Shown: positions 24,865 through 35,820, numbered from the stretch's first letter. The stretch is DNA of 64,000 nucleotides from Stenopsyche tienmushanensis (GCA_008973525.1 WACJ01000408.1:158061-222060), one strand, 5' to 3'. Notes: a model not told the origin generated them from the letters alone. Made by a program: numbers and translations.

Positions 24865-26569
24865 TTGAATAACATCAATTTTATCAGTCGTTTCCGTAAC
24901 TTTAGAATGAATTACATCTGTGTTGAAGAATAGCTTGGAACAAATCTAGAGCTGTATCCATTTTATAACCTTGTTGAATTCCCGAAGATGAATTATCGAA
25001 TGAAATAAGTTGTGGCGATAAATTACCTACGTCCCATTTTATTTCTTCTGACCAACTACGTTTGAATTTCGTAGGTTGGATTGTAACATATGGTTCAGTT
25101 TCTTCTTCAGTATCATTGATGCGTTTGCATCTTTGTTGACGGGATTTCCTCTATAAAATGCCTCGGTGTCGACCGCCGCGGGTGGATATTCGCAGATGGT
25201 TTTCCACGAGGGGTTGAAGTCGCAAATGGGATGTGTTTGTCGACACTTCGTTCAATAATGTCTAATCGGTAGCTTAGATTAGAGGATTTTCCTCCTTTCG
25301 CTATCTTTGCCGCTGGTCAAGTATAAAGCAAGTTCCTTGCGAAACTCCACTATGCCAGCTCTTTTTATTTGTTACCTTATTATGCATGATCCTCGCATTT
25401 ACTACCGAGGTATTTGGTAGAAGTTCGAGTCCTAATTTTCGATACCACTATATGGTTTTCCGCAACGGGTTGCAAGTATGCAGTCATCAGATCAGACTAG
25501 TGCAGAAGTCTACTGCAGCTTTTGCCTTGTTATACTCCCAAATCTTCGAGTTTTGGAAAATTACGAAAGAAATTCACAAAAAATAACTATTATGATAACG
25601 TAAAAAGCAATTTCCACAACATAGAGGTGGATTATTTGGACACGTTTGACATCTCCACGAAGTTTCGATGCGTTTTTAGTGTTTTCGAGCACCACCTGCA
25701 GCGTAAATAATAAGTTTTTCTCTTATAGTTTTCTGGGACAGGATTTTTTTCTAAAACATGCTGCGTGTTTGTATTCACTACTGTTAAACCAGAAGTGGTA
25801 GTTATAATGTCTCTATGACTTTTTAAATTGCTAATCCCTAATACCGATTTTATTAAACTATCTCTAAATTCTAGAATTTTTTTTATCACCAATTTTCAAC
25901 CGATATAAAATAAACGCATATAGACTAATCAGGCGCGAGAGATTTATCTGCAGATGCCGTCACAGATGTGTTTCGGCGAAGACGGGATACGTCGTATATA
26001 AATTTGTATATTTTTCTGGATTCATCACCCTCCATATGTGAGAAGAGTTGAGTTGAGAACACGGATCATTTGCAAAGTGTGCACAAAAGAAAAAGGTATA
26101 CAAATGTAAAGTGAATTTACGCTTGTTAGGAGTTGAATAAACTTTGCAATTCCTTCTCACTGGCTTTTTGGTTTTAGGACCAATTATTTTTATTAGCATA
26201 TGATTTTCTATGAATCCAGAAAGCCTTTCATCGGGATCAATACGAGGAGTCATAACGGTGGCAATAGATGGGTCCACAATTTCTTCCTCTTGTATGGTTA
26301 ATATTTTTATATTTATGCTGGTTGGTTGTGTGGTACCTATTTGTTTCTTTGGCGATGATATCAAACGAATCATCACCAATAAATAAGCCCGTGACATCTG
26401 CTACACTTTGCTTGTTATTTGGTAAACAATTTACCTCTTGAACACCTTCGAAATCTTCGTTATATCTCCGTGGTTCGTAATTTGTCAAATTCAAATTTAT
26501 GTCAAGGGATTCGTCTTCAGAATTTTTTCCACTCCACAAATCTTTACTTTTTAAATCGATCAATTGCAT
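24865..26569 (-). pseudogene. patchwork of piggyBac transposase fragments
   Basis: All pieces are on the minus strand but in shuffled order. An N-terminal stretch lies at 25140-24900 (KFKRSWSEEIKWDVG, DTALDLFQAIL). A post-catalytic piece occupies about 25610-25240 (EYNKAKAAVDF, RKLGLELL, SVVNARIMHNKV). A C-terminal cysteine domain occupies 25892-25632 (RCRWCSKT). Another pair lies at 26569-25960, with a start-of-domain motif (FDIIAKETNRY) directly joined, in another frame, to a C-terminal motif (DPDERLSGF and a Cys/His-rich end). Catalytic-core segments are missing. At least two piggyBac relics have been joined here by deletion or recombination. Confidence 0.6.
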
Positions 26570-26779
26570 TTCTAGAGATTCAGTATCAACTCCAAATTTC
26601 GTTACTATTTGTGTTAAGAGGATTTGCTATGAATGCTAGGATGATTTTGTTGGATTTGAATTGCTGAAATCTGTCAGCAAATTCATCTTTATTTTTTTTA
26701 TAACTGTGCTCTTTTTCTGAAAAATGTGTTTGCTATACTGAGTTTATTATTTATTGCGAATTCTATTAGGCGATCTCCT

Positions 26780-27052
26780 CTATGGTTGCGTTGCATCTGT
26801 TTTGATTTTGTCGTTTCCTATTCTGGCGTTAAAATCTCCCATCACTATTTCATGTTTCGTGTTATGAGTATTAAGTATGGTTTGTAGGTTTCCGTAGAAC
26901 TCTTCTACTATTTCTCTTGAGTGATTGCACGTTGGAGCGAACACTTGCGTTATGTGGATGATATGGTTCTTATTTAATCTGAGTACTATTGTCGCTAGTC
27001 TGTCGTTAGTGTGCTTAAATTCTATTATGTTTTCTAATATCCGTTTGTTCAC
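26780..27052 (-). pseudogene. RTE-clade LINE endonuclease fragment, copy 1
   Basis: A 90-codon minus-strand frame with the endonuclease/exonuclease/phosphatase core ITQVFAPTCNHSREIVEEF and the signature EIVMGDFNARIG that carries a catalytic Asp/Asn pair. This form is typical of RTE-clade elements often annotated as craniofacial-development-protein-2-like. Both ends are truncated and no RT follows in this unit. Confidence 0.75.
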
Positions 27053-27368
27053 GAGTTTTTATAACTGTGCTGAAGTGTGCCGTTGAATAACATCAATTTT
27101 ATCAGTCGTTTCCGTAACTTTAGAATGAATTACATCTGTGTTGAAGAATAGCTTGGAACAAATCTAGAGCTGTATTCATTTTAAAACCTTGTTGAATTCC
27201 CGAAGATGAATTATTGAATGAAATAAGTTGTGACGATAAATTACCTACGTAACATTTTCTTTCTTCTGACCAACTACGTTTGAATTTCGTAGGTTGAATT
27301 GTAACATATGGTTCAGTTTCTTCTTCAGTATCATTGATGCGTTTGCATCTTTGTTGACGGGATTTCCT

Positions 27369-27834
27369 TTATAAAATGCCTCGTTGTCGACCGCCGCGGG
27401 TGGGTATTCGCAGATGCCTTCTCACTGGCTTTTTGGTTTTAAGAACAATTATTTTTATTAGCATATGATTTTCTATGAATCCAGAAAGCCTTTCATCGGG
27501 ATCAATACGAGGAGTCATAACGGTGGCAATAGATGGGTCCGCAATTTCTTCCTCTTGTGTGGTTAATATTTTTATATTTATGCTGGTTGGTTGTGTGGTA
27601 CCTATTTGTTTCTTTGGCGATGATATCAAACGAATCATCACCAATAAATAAGCCCGTGACATCTGCTACACTTTCCTTGTTATTTGGTAAACAATTTACC
27701 TCTTGAACACCTTCGAAATCTTCGTTATATCTCCGTGGTTCGTAATTTGTCAAATTCAAATTTATCTCAAGGGATTTGTCTTCAGAATTTTTTCCACTCC
27801 ACAAATCTTTACTTTTTAAATCGATCAATTGCAT
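27369..27834 (-). pseudogene. piggyBac relic in tandem copy 2
   Basis: Copy of the 26569-26150 arrangement: FDIIAKETNRY start-of-domain motif followed out of frame by DPDERLSGF. Here the segment runs straight into the N-terminal-type block (RGGRQRGIL) with no Cys/His-rich end. Confidence 0.6.
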
Positions 27835-28041
27835 TTCTAGAGATTCAGTATCAACTCCAAATTTCGTTACTATTTGTGTTAAGAGGATTTGCTATGAATG
27901 CTAGGATGATTTTGTTGGATTTGAATTGCTGAAATCTGTCAGCAAATTCATCTTTATTTTTTTTATAACTGTGCTCTTTTTCTGAAAAATGTGTTTGCTA
28001 TACTGAGATTATTTATTGCGAATTCTATTAGGCGATCTCCT

Positions 28042-28314
28042 CTATGGTTGCGTTGCATCTGTTTTGATTTTGTCGTTTCCTATTCTGGCGTTAAAATCTC
28101 CCATCACTATTTCATGTTTCGTGTTATGAGTATTAAGTATGGTTTGTAGGTTTCCGTAGAACTCTTCTACTATTTCTCTTGAGTGATTGCACGTTGGAGC
28201 GAACACTTGCGTTATGTGGATGATATGGTTCTTATTTAATCTGAGTACTATTGTCGCTAGTCTGTCGTTAGTGTGCTTAAATTCTATTATTTTTTCTAAT
28301 ATCCGTTTGTTCAC
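28042..28314 (-). pseudogene. RTE-clade LINE endonuclease fragment, copy 2
   Basis: Differs from the fragment at 26780-27052 by one residue (N8 to K). Same truncation points, so it was duplicated after the LINE fragment was already in place. Confidence 0.75.
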
Positions 28315-28590
28315 GAGTTTTTATAACTGTGCTGAAGTGTGCCGTTGAATAACATCAATTTTATCAGTCGTTTCCGTAACTTTAGAATGAATTACATATG
28401 TGTTGAAGAATAGCTTGGAACAAATCTAGAGCTGTATTCATTTTAAAACCTTGTTGAATTCCCGAAGATGAATTATTGAATGAAATAAGTTGTGACGATA
28501 AATTACCTACGTCCCATTTTCTTTCTTCTGACCAACTACGTTTGAATTTCGTAGGTTGAATTGTAACATATGGTTCAGTTTCTTCTTCAG

Positions 28591-29333
28591 CCGTCAGAAA
28601 TTGTGACGTCCAACAGTCGGAAACAGTCTGTTAGCCCACGCCCCTGCCCCGTAGGTAGAATATTAATGGTATGGTGTTGCGTTTTAAGCCCCTTGCCGTT
28701 TTCAGGGGCCCGCAATCTTCGTCGCAGCTGCCTCAAGCAGCCCGCCATGAGGGGCGTCTCGAATCGCGGGGCGCTCTGGAGGCCGGACGCACCCTTGCGC
28801 CTCTCATCTCGGCCCGAAGGGCCTCGACGAGAATCGAAGGGGCTCCGCCCTCAGAGGCGAAGGAGCCCCGCGGCACCGAGGCAAACTCGAAGCATCCGCG
28901 ACGGAAAAATACGTATATCTCCGCCGAGGGGGCGATTCTTTAACCTCGACCGCTCATACGACGACACCAAAAAGGAGGAAACCTCAAAAACGAGAGGGAA
29001 AGATTTTTGAATTTTTACTTCGTTGTGCTGTTTGAGATTGCTAATTTGATTTGGTCGGTTGGGTTCCGATTTTTAAATTATTTCTGTTAATGAGATTTGC
29101 TTTTCGCGAGCTTGGTCGGTTGGGTTAAGATATGAATGTACGAAATGATGTGATTCTACGTCTTATTTGAGACTGCCGATATGATCAAGAGATATGATCA
29201 CTTGTAAGGGGTCGAATTTGTCATTTCAAACTTCAAAATTCTTTCTATTTCGCATTTTTTTTATAAAACCATGCATTTCCTGAAATCAATACAGTCTAGG
29301 TACATACACCTCTTAGGCACCTGCTCCGGACCT
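28591..29333. other. GC-rich insert of unknown origin, then intergenic DNA
   Basis: 28591-29010 is sharply GC-rich in an AT-rich region, with open frames on plus (28570-29010, 28671-28943) that are Arg/Pro/Ser-rich as expected from composition alone. It begins exactly where tandem copy 2 breaks off. 29040-29130 has two GGTCGGTTGGGTT motifs. I recognise no domain; part of a GC-rich TE leader or an LTR is possible. Confidence 0.35.
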
Positions 29334-29562
29334 GGTTGATTTTTCTATTTTTGTCAATTCAAGGGTATTAACATGCTTTTATTTTAGATTTTACCTCAGA
29401 AATTGTTATTTTTATGCCAACTTTCTGTAATTCAACAGAATTTTTTTACAGTGATGAATCACGCAAATTCTTATTTTTATATGATGCAATACCAGCATTC
29501 CTTAAACATTCCTCTTCGCGATATAATTGGATGGATCTCAAAGATCCTTTATGATTTGATAA

Positions 29563-30437
29563 AAAAAAGGGGGGACGGGGGGGGGGGCCACCCACACCCG
29601 AGCATGTACCCAAGGTCTAGTAAAAAACGACCTTATGACAGCCCGCACATCTAACAACACTAATTTAGTGTAAAACTAATTTAACGTCCCCCGCAGCGCA
29701 ATGCAAAGCGCGAAACCATGTAAAGGGATATAATAAAAAAAAATTTAAAAAAATAATAAGATAAAATTAAAATAAGAAAAAAAAGAAAGGGGGTCAGCCG
29801 CGCGGCTGCACGCTGTAAATGCAGACGCTAGAAATCGTCCAGCTTCAGCAGAAGGCTGAAGCTGGAATTCTCTGGAGCTTCTCATCTTAATCCTCTATCT
29901 TATCTTAATGTGGGTGTAACTCTACTCGACGGTACTAGCCCCGACAGCCTCTGGAGCGGACCAGTGCTTGGCGTAGTAGCCGCCATCGACGTATTTCGCG
30001 CCAAAGCTTTCGCAAAATGTGTTGAAGGCGCGGAGGGCGCCGGGACTGGTCACCAGATCTTTGTGTCCCACTGGCCCCTCACATGGCCCGCGGACACGGC
30101 ACAGAAGGGCCTCCCGCTCAGCCCCCATGCCTTCGCACGACCACAGAACATGTTCTGCGTCCATGCTCGGTGCAGTGCACGGGCAATCTGAGCGATCCGA
30201 CAGCCCAAGTCCCATTAAGTGGGCACTAAAATGGCCGTGACCCGTTAGGAATTGTACCATCCAATGATTAGGCGCGATCCCTTTGTACTTAAGCCTCCTC
30301 TCGACGGAGTCGAAGAACCGGAACAAGTGGCGGCCACTTCTTGAATTGGACCACCTGTCCTGCCACGTTCTTGTAGCCGCGTCCTCACCCCATTTCCTCA
30401 GAGACGTCTTATCAATAATCTCCGCCGCCTCCTCCGT
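29563..30437 (-). mobile_element. 5'-truncated R1-clade LINE with 12-bp target duplication
   Basis: Flanked by ATGATTTGATAA on both sides (29551-29562, 30438-30449). The sister copy of the duplication has a single uninterrupted ATGATTTGATAA (39910-39921), which is the empty site. On the minus strand a coding tail (30437-29922) shows WMVQFLTGHGHFSAHL and a Cys/His knuckle (CPCTAPSMDAEHVLWSC), as at the end of R1-clade ORF2. About 350 bp of 3' UTR follows, with A/T-rich and G-run stretches. The first 13 codons of the open frame (30476-30438) come from the target site, not the LINE. Confidence 0.85.
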
Positions 30438-30579
30438 ATGATTTGATAAGGACATTTGGTAGAGTATTGTAAACATCAGATAAAGGGATGGTCACTGACG
30501 GTCACAACACTAGCCGATCACGTTCTACATTCACTAGTTTCGCCGTTCACGAACAACCGAATAATGGATATTTTTAAAA

Positions 30580-30792
30580 TTAGTTGACGAAGAGAATTTG
30601 TTCCCCATTTATTTCATTTTCGGAAGCAAAATCACACAACGATGGAAACATTTCTAAATTCTCCCTTCGCATTACGATTTTAATACGAAACACGGTTACT
30701 TGCTCAGCCATTGACGTATTGAGCATGTTTACATTTTCAAAAATATATGATACTTGTCGTCGGTGTAACATTAAACTCTCATCTTTATCCAA
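30580..30792 (-). pseudogene. hAT-like transposase fragment, duplication copy 1
   Basis: 70 codons identical to 40044-40256. The segment RRENLEMFPSLCDFASEN resembles the stretch before the C-terminal part of hAT/GTF2I-repeat-type transposases. No catalytic motif is visible, so the assignment is tentative. Confidence 0.35.
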
Positions 30793-31140
30793 AATAAAAA
30801 TGCATATTTCACATTAGTCGAATTTTCAATCGAAATTAAATTTATTTTGCTTATTAAACCTGAGTTCCGGCAAGTAATAGTAAGTCTATACCAATCGTAA
30901 GACTTGAAATACGTAGGTTCACTTTAACGTAGTATGTAAAATACTATGTAAAAGGGCCCTGCCTGTAGATTCATTTTAAAATGTTCTTTGTCCCAGCGCG
31001 TGAGAGTTGGTAGCCCTTAGATTACGAATTCAAAAAATAGTACCGAATTAACGTGCGGTCACTACTACCACGTCTGTCGTTTTATTAGCTACAACATTTC
31101 GCGCTTCGTGTGAACAAGCCATAACTTTAGTTTTTGCTAT

Positions 31141-31572
31141 TGTAACGTAGGGGGCCGCTGACTATAGGCACCCCTGCGTTCCTTCGTAGCTGCAGCGGAT
31201 GCTGCGTTGTCCGGATCGCGGAGCCCGGATCCAAAGGTCACTCGAAATTTAGCCTTTCGTAACGTTAGTCGGGATACGAGGACGGCGCCGGTGAACTACG
31301 GATATTTGTCAGGATTCTTTAAGGAATGGGGATGTTCTGCTCGTAGATGGAGATGATGAAGTCAAAGACTGTATGTCAGCTCAACGCATTTATTTGTATA
31401 AAATGCGGAGCGCACAGTCGTGGATGGCAATGGCGTGTGTTGGACTCTCAGTCAGACGAAGTGCAGCGAGAATGGCGATGTATAGAGGCTTCAACGGAAC
31501 AATCTCCGAAAAGATGTTCCTCGGGCAAGGCCTAGAATCGAACTAACGTCTCCGTAATATTTCTACAGGGGG
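31141..31572. mobile_element. gypsy-type LTR fragment replacing LINE sequence
   Basis: Starts TGTAACGTAGGGGGCCGCTG, as does the LTR at 46156, and shares with it GGACGGCGCCGGTGAACTAC and a CTCAACGCATTTATT block (AATAAA on minus). The LTR right end is missing. It sits exactly where sister copy 2 has 40605-41212 (RTE reverse transcriptase), so this is a replacement rather than a simple insertion. Confidence 0.65.
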
Positions 31573-31814
31573 TATCTCCTTGGCTCTATCGGCTTGGATG
31601 TGAGCGTTTTCTTTGATTTGGGTGTTAAGTAGGTCATCTATTATTATGTTCCATAAGAACGGGTTGCATTTTGAGCCTTGGACGCAACCTTTGGTTGGCT
31701 TTTTGCAAGCTGTTGCTATTGTGATTTATTTTCACCATCCGTTGAAGTAATTTTGTAATAACTCCGTGATATTCTTTGGCGAGGGGCCACCAAGCGTTAT
31801 CGAATGCCCTTTTT
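31573..31814 (-). pseudogene. R1-like LINE reverse-transcriptase fragment, copy 1
   Basis: On minus: KRAFDNAWWPLAKEY, then (frame-shifted) the GC-x-QG-S...PFLWNIIIDDLL region, i.e. RT motifs A and B of an R1/jockey-group LINE. It is cut by the solo LTR at 31819, and its continuation lies beyond that LTR at 32884. Confidence 0.65.
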
Positions 31815-31818
31815 ATGT

Positions 31819-32879
31819 TGTTACGGACAGCGGCTGGACAGGGAAATCCTACCGGCTGCGCCAAAATTATGTTACGGACAGCGGCTGGACAGGGAAATCC
31901 TACCGGCTGCCCCAATTTTATTATGATGTTTTAGTGTAGGTAGTTGATTCCTCGTGGAGTGTACGTTTTGCGGGAGAATGCAGGAAATCTTGAAGGTTGT
32001 TTTAATGAAACTTGATTATACTCAATGACTAAGTTTATTTATAACACAAGAACACAAGGGTTTATAGAACACACACATATGATTTATAGCACAAGTAATA
32101 CAATTTAGGATTTGCACCACAATGAGGATTTAGAATTGAAAATGAGAACGAGCAAGGATTCGATTAAAACGAGAGTCGAGTCGGAGTCGGAGAAGTCTGG
32201 ACGAACGAACGAAAGAAGAAGCGAAGAGCGAACGAAGCGGTCGGGTATATAAGGACAGTGAACCTGGAAGTTAGGGAAAGGGTAAGTTCAATGTAGTTAG
32301 CCAATAAGGGTGGTTGAAAATGACGTTATGTGTCTTGAGGGTGTGGTCATAGAGATGCCCAACAGTGGCACGAGAGCCATGAAATGCGAAGAGAGACACC
32401 GAATTGAGAAGACAAAAGACAGGTGACTTTTAGATAGAGAAGCAATGAAACTTGCTAATAAATCCTGTCATTGTAATGACCGGGAAGAGTCAAACAATGT
32501 GACGAGGGTTAAGGGATCGCTATGCATCCGGCAGTAGATGCGAAGAATAGATAACAGAATAGCAACCAAATGCGTTTTCATGATGGTTGCGTGGCGTGAG
32601 AAAGGCTTAAGGGATGTAATAAAGTGTTGAGATTATTGCTTGCATAGGAATCATATGACATGAGAAAAGCTAAAGGGATGCAATTCAATATAAAGACAAA
32701 GGGTCATAAAATAGTGAACTATGGCTTGCATAGAAATCGTATGACATGGGAAAAGAATTAAGGGATGTAAGGGCAAATAGGTGGCAGGTGTTTAAGATTG
32801 GAAAAGATGTGGGTGAACACGCAGCACGATTGAATATAAATAAATGCGTGATACAACCACATCGAAGGGGTACATAACA
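31819..32879 (+). mobile_element. solo LTR (1,061 bp) with ATGT target duplication
   Basis: Begins TGTTACGG and ends CATAACA, flanked by ATGT on both sides (31815-31818 and 32880-32883). Sister copy 2 shows the undisturbed site TTTTTATGTCTAAGG near 41450. A TATATAAGG box near 32246 suggests plus orientation, and AATAAA lies near 32842. The first 51 bp are tandemly repeated (31819 and 31870 both start TGTTACGGACAGCGG). No internal domain is present. A degenerate relative lies at 18.3-19.2 kb, and its terminal block recurs at 33866-33891 and 43219-43244. Confidence 0.85.
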
Positions 32880-32883
32880 ATGT

Positions 32884-33459
32884 CTAAGGAAATGGCTGCT
32901 ACTTGTTGCTATTTTCCTTATTTGCGGTTTTGATTTCGTCTATCGCGTATTTTAAAGCACTTATGGTGCTTTTTTGAGGGGTAAAAACGTATTATCAGTT
33001 ATTTATCTCTCCTGCTTGATGCAGTGCCCATTGAAGACAGTTTATGATTGGCTTTTTTAATTTTAAAGTATTGAGATCAGTCCGATCGGTCGGTACGATT
33101 GAATGTTTGTAGTGTCTTTCCCGGGTTTTGGTATTACTTTTACTATTGATGTTTTCCACCCTTTGGGGAAGTGGCAGATTCTTAGTGCGGCGTTTCGCAT
33201 ATTTCGCGTATTATGTAGCGAGTTTATTTTCACCCATACGGTTTTTGTTGTCTGATGGGTGCAGAATCTTTTCCAGCTGTTTGTTTTGGCTTCTTTGATT
33301 TCCTTTTTGTATTGTTGCTTTGCCTCGAGATATATTGGAAGAGTTATTGGCGTTCTTTATGGATTGGACGCGTTTAATCTTTCTGTTTAAGTTTTGGTCT
33401 TGTCCATGCAAAATTACCGTCTTCCCATTTTCTTTGGCTTTGATAACCGTACCGAACAA
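32884..33459 (-). pseudogene. R1-like LINE, linker and RT-start region
   Basis: Minus strand 33459-33211 is a Lys/Asn-rich linker like that between endonuclease and RT (ending LEKILHPSDNKNRMGENK). Then 33190-33060 reads NAALRICHFPKGWKTSIVKV and the PKPGKDTTNIQSYRPIGLIS motif, the standard entry to LINE RT domains. Broken by frameshifts; 33034-33475 is absent from sister copy 2. Confidence 0.65.
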
Positions 33460-33840
33460 GAAATTTGAGGGTTTGCACCTAAGATGAAAGTGTTTAGTGC
33501 ACTTTCTTCTATTTGTTTGATTCTACCTTTGAGCTCCGTGTTATCAGCGGTAGCGAATCTAGTGGCAGTGATGAGGTTATTGGTACATGTTTCGACACGT
33601 TGTATAAAATTAATTATCGGTTCATTTAGATTTTGTTTGCAATTTCGTAATTGTAATTCTAGCTGTGCAGTGTGTTTGTTTTCACCGAAAGTAGTGATTA
33701 AAAATGTTTTAAATTCTTGATAATTATCAAATGAAAAATTGGATACATTATATTTCGCTTTTCCGACGACACAGTGAATTAAATATTTTAACAAAATAGG
33801 TTTAAGATCATCCGAACAAAGTTCTATAACGGCATCGCAA
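33414..33840 (-). pseudogene. Ty3/gypsy errantivirus-type gag fragment, copy 1
   Basis: A 126-codon minus frame plus upstream remnants. A capsid-like helical region reads YQEFKTFLITTFGENKHTAQ and IINFIQRVETCTNNLITATR, then ESALNTFILGANPQIS. This pattern (short capsid, no zinc knuckle) is known from insect errantivirus/17.6-type gag. Its C-terminal end is joined to LINE linker sequence, so it is chimeric. A solo-LTR-type end (GGGGTACATAACA) lies just upstream at 33879-33891. Confidence 0.55.
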
Positions 33841-34044
33841 TTTTTTTAAAAAGAAGAATTATAAATGCGTAGTGCAATCACATCGGAGGGGTACATAACA
33901 AAGTCATCTGTTATCATGTCAAAAAAACTACACTTGCAGCTACATCATAACCAAAATGTAATTGTAATAAATAATTGGTACAATCAATAAATTAACTTAC
34001 TTTATTATCACTGTCAACATTCAAACGGGAACTCGGTCCAGCCA

Positions 34045-34656
34045 TTATCCAAACTTCACGATCAACAAAATCACTTTGATAGTTACTAATAGCGGAATGC
34101 GAAATAATCCAAATACAAAACATTTTTGTGTCCCCGAAGGCGGTATACAATAATCCGTCACGAGAGTTTTAGCTGAGCAAGGTTTATCTGCAGGGTGACG
34201 CCGAGGTAGTTGATCTCCTTCACGAAGGGGACTCGAACTCCGTTCATTTGTATTTTGGGGGGAAAGCAAGCTTGTTCAGGGTGCTCCAGTCCCAAAGCAG
34301 ACTCAGCGCAGCTTCCGCCCTAACCTTGGTCTCCGTTGGCGAATTACTACAGACCTTCATCATCAGGTCAGCTCGAAGGCATCATCCAGTGGGATGTTCC
34401 AGAGGATCGGCCCAGAATTTCTAGTTTTACTAAAAACACCATTGATTGTGTAACGCAGGGGGCCGCTGACTCTTCGGGAGTCTGTCGAGCTTTCCGATTC
34501 GCGCAGTATCTTTAAGCTGGATCGTCAACATGGTAATCTCCAATATTTCCATGGACTCTGGAGGGATGTCGGGAAAGACTTTCTTCGACGACTGGTTATT
34601 GAGGTGCTTAATTTCTTTTAACACTTTCGCGTACAATCAGATTCTGATTACCTTGT
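34045..34656 (-). other. unrecognised part of the duplicated block, with LTR-like edge
   Basis: Minus frames 34269-34045 and 34636-34430 are open and also present in copy 2 (43615-43391, 43982-43776). Near 34020-34044 the minus strand reads ATG-initiated MAGPSSRLNVDSDNK followed at once by GTAAGT, a donor-like site; copy 2 has a 2-bp insertion here. GTAACGCAGGGGGCCGCTGAC near 34451 resembles the LTR start at 31141 and 46156. No function assigned. Confidence 0.3.
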
Positions 34657-34793
34657 TTCGTATTGCAAAATAATTTTATAAATTTACAAAAAATTACAAT
34701 TTACAAAAGAAAAATCCAAAAAATTAGAATTTATTAAAAAAATTATTTATGAAAATAAATAAAACAAAAAAATAAATAAAAAATAAATTTCCA

Positions 34794-35060
34794 CTACATA
34801 GAGGAGGATTTATATTGCAGGTTTTGGCATCTCCATGTAGTGTTGGCACGTTTATTATTTTTCAAGCACCACCTGCAGCTCAAATAATACGTTTTTTTTA
34901 TAATAGGATTTTTTTCCAAAATATGACTAGTATTGCCTATTATTGGAGCAGGTGTGATAGTTACCAACTCTCTACCATCTGTTATGGGCAATACCTAATA
35001 AGGATTTTATTAAAATGTCCCTAAATTGCAGAAAATGTATCTTCCATTTTAAAACATTTT
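34794..35060 (-). pseudogene. piggyBac C-terminal cysteine-domain fragment, duplication copy 1
   Basis: Minus frame reads HILEKNP...YYLSCRWCLKNNKRANTTWRC, the C-x2-C...C layout of piggyBac C-terminal zinc-binding domains, and is related to 25892-25632. Other copies lie at 44140-44349 and 44670-44879. Nothing of the catalytic core is attached. Confidence 0.5.
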
Positions 35061-35138
35061 AATTGACATACTTGAAATTTAGTATGTTTTCTAGGGTTAT
35101 TGTTGATACAACTTGGTGTTGTTTATTTTACATAATAT

Positions 35139-35807
35139 TGTTGCATTTGACCCCGCCTGACGTACAGAGGTCAAGCAGCCTTCGTTGCCGAGTCCTTCAA
35201 TCCTTCGGACCATCAGGATCGAAGAGGACCGACAACGGTTTTCGTCAGGATTATTCGACTCGAGACCAGGAACGTATTCGAAATGAAGAAGGACCGCAGG
35301 AGTTCAATGAAATTCCAAATTAGCCGCACAACACATTTATTATGGACTTAACAGGTGGAGAACCGGCAGCAAACGTTGACCAAGCAAAGGGGTGGCGACA
35401 GGCAGCGTGGTACGGTGATATAAGTAATATAGCGACGGCGGGCGGCGCCGGATTCTGGATTTAACAACCCCAGAATCCAGCGCCGCTCCGGAGAGAGAAC
35501 CTTCTCAACCGACGTCTACCCCAAGAAGAACGACGAGAGGCCCCAGTAAGGGCTCGGACCCTTATACACAATGGCATCTTTGGGACAAAATGACTAGTTT
35601 CGACAACCTTGCAAAAAATGAAGGCATCCCGGCCGCATTCCATCCCCATTGTTTTCATTAGAAAGCAAGGCTGAAGGTCCGCTGCTCGGGATGCAATTGT
35701 TCAAAAATTACCGTTACTCGAACAAAATAATGAACAGACGCTATGCATTTAAAGGTCCACCAATAATACAAAAATTCTCGTCGCTATGTACTTCCGTCCA
35801 CGCTACA
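35139..35807 (-). mobile_element. 3' LTR of defective gypsy element (669 bp)
   Basis: In plus orientation starts TGTTGCATTTGACCCCGCCTG and ends CACGCTACA. The partner LTR at 38173-38966 starts TGTTGCGTTTGACCCCGCCTG. It is adjacent to a purine tract on the internal side. It interrupts the duplicated block (copy 2 reads on past this point as CATAATATATTTT). Confidence 0.85.
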
Positions 35808-35820
35808 CTCCCCCCGACTT
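35808..35820 (-). other. polypurine tract of gypsy element
   Basis: On minus, AAGTCGGGGGGAG abuts the TGTAGCG start of the 3' LTR, the expected plus-strand primer site. A close relative occupies 46707-46719 next to another LTR. Confidence 0.75.

Larger units (their letters stand above)
26151..28590. repeat. 1.26 kb tandem duplication of piggyBac/RTE relic sequence
   Basis: 26151-27411 and 27417-28590 are near-identical tandem copies (period about 1,262-1,265 bp), the second ending abruptly at TTCTTCAG|CCGTCAG. The 27083-27411 part also matches 24865-25195, so there are three copies of that sub-block. Between the first sub-block copy and the rest there are about 950 extra bases (25196-26150) not present in the later junction. 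Confidence 0.8.
29334..35138. repeat. segmental duplication, copy 1
   Basis: Collinear with 39693-44496. Matching blocks: 29334-29562 with 39693-39921; 30438-31140 with 39910-40604; 31573-31818 with 41213-41455; 32881-33033 with 41453-41604; 33476-35138 with 42868-44496. Identity is very high (mostly single-base changes). Differences are discrete insertions or replacements: a LINE and a solo LTR here, a mariner-bearing LTR there, and LTR fragments replacing different host pieces in each copy. Confidence 0.85.

Noticed and set aside
28570..29010. 146-codon Arg/Pro/Ser-rich plus frame
   Set aside because: GC-rich DNA keeps several frames open at once; begins inside the tandem repeat unit.
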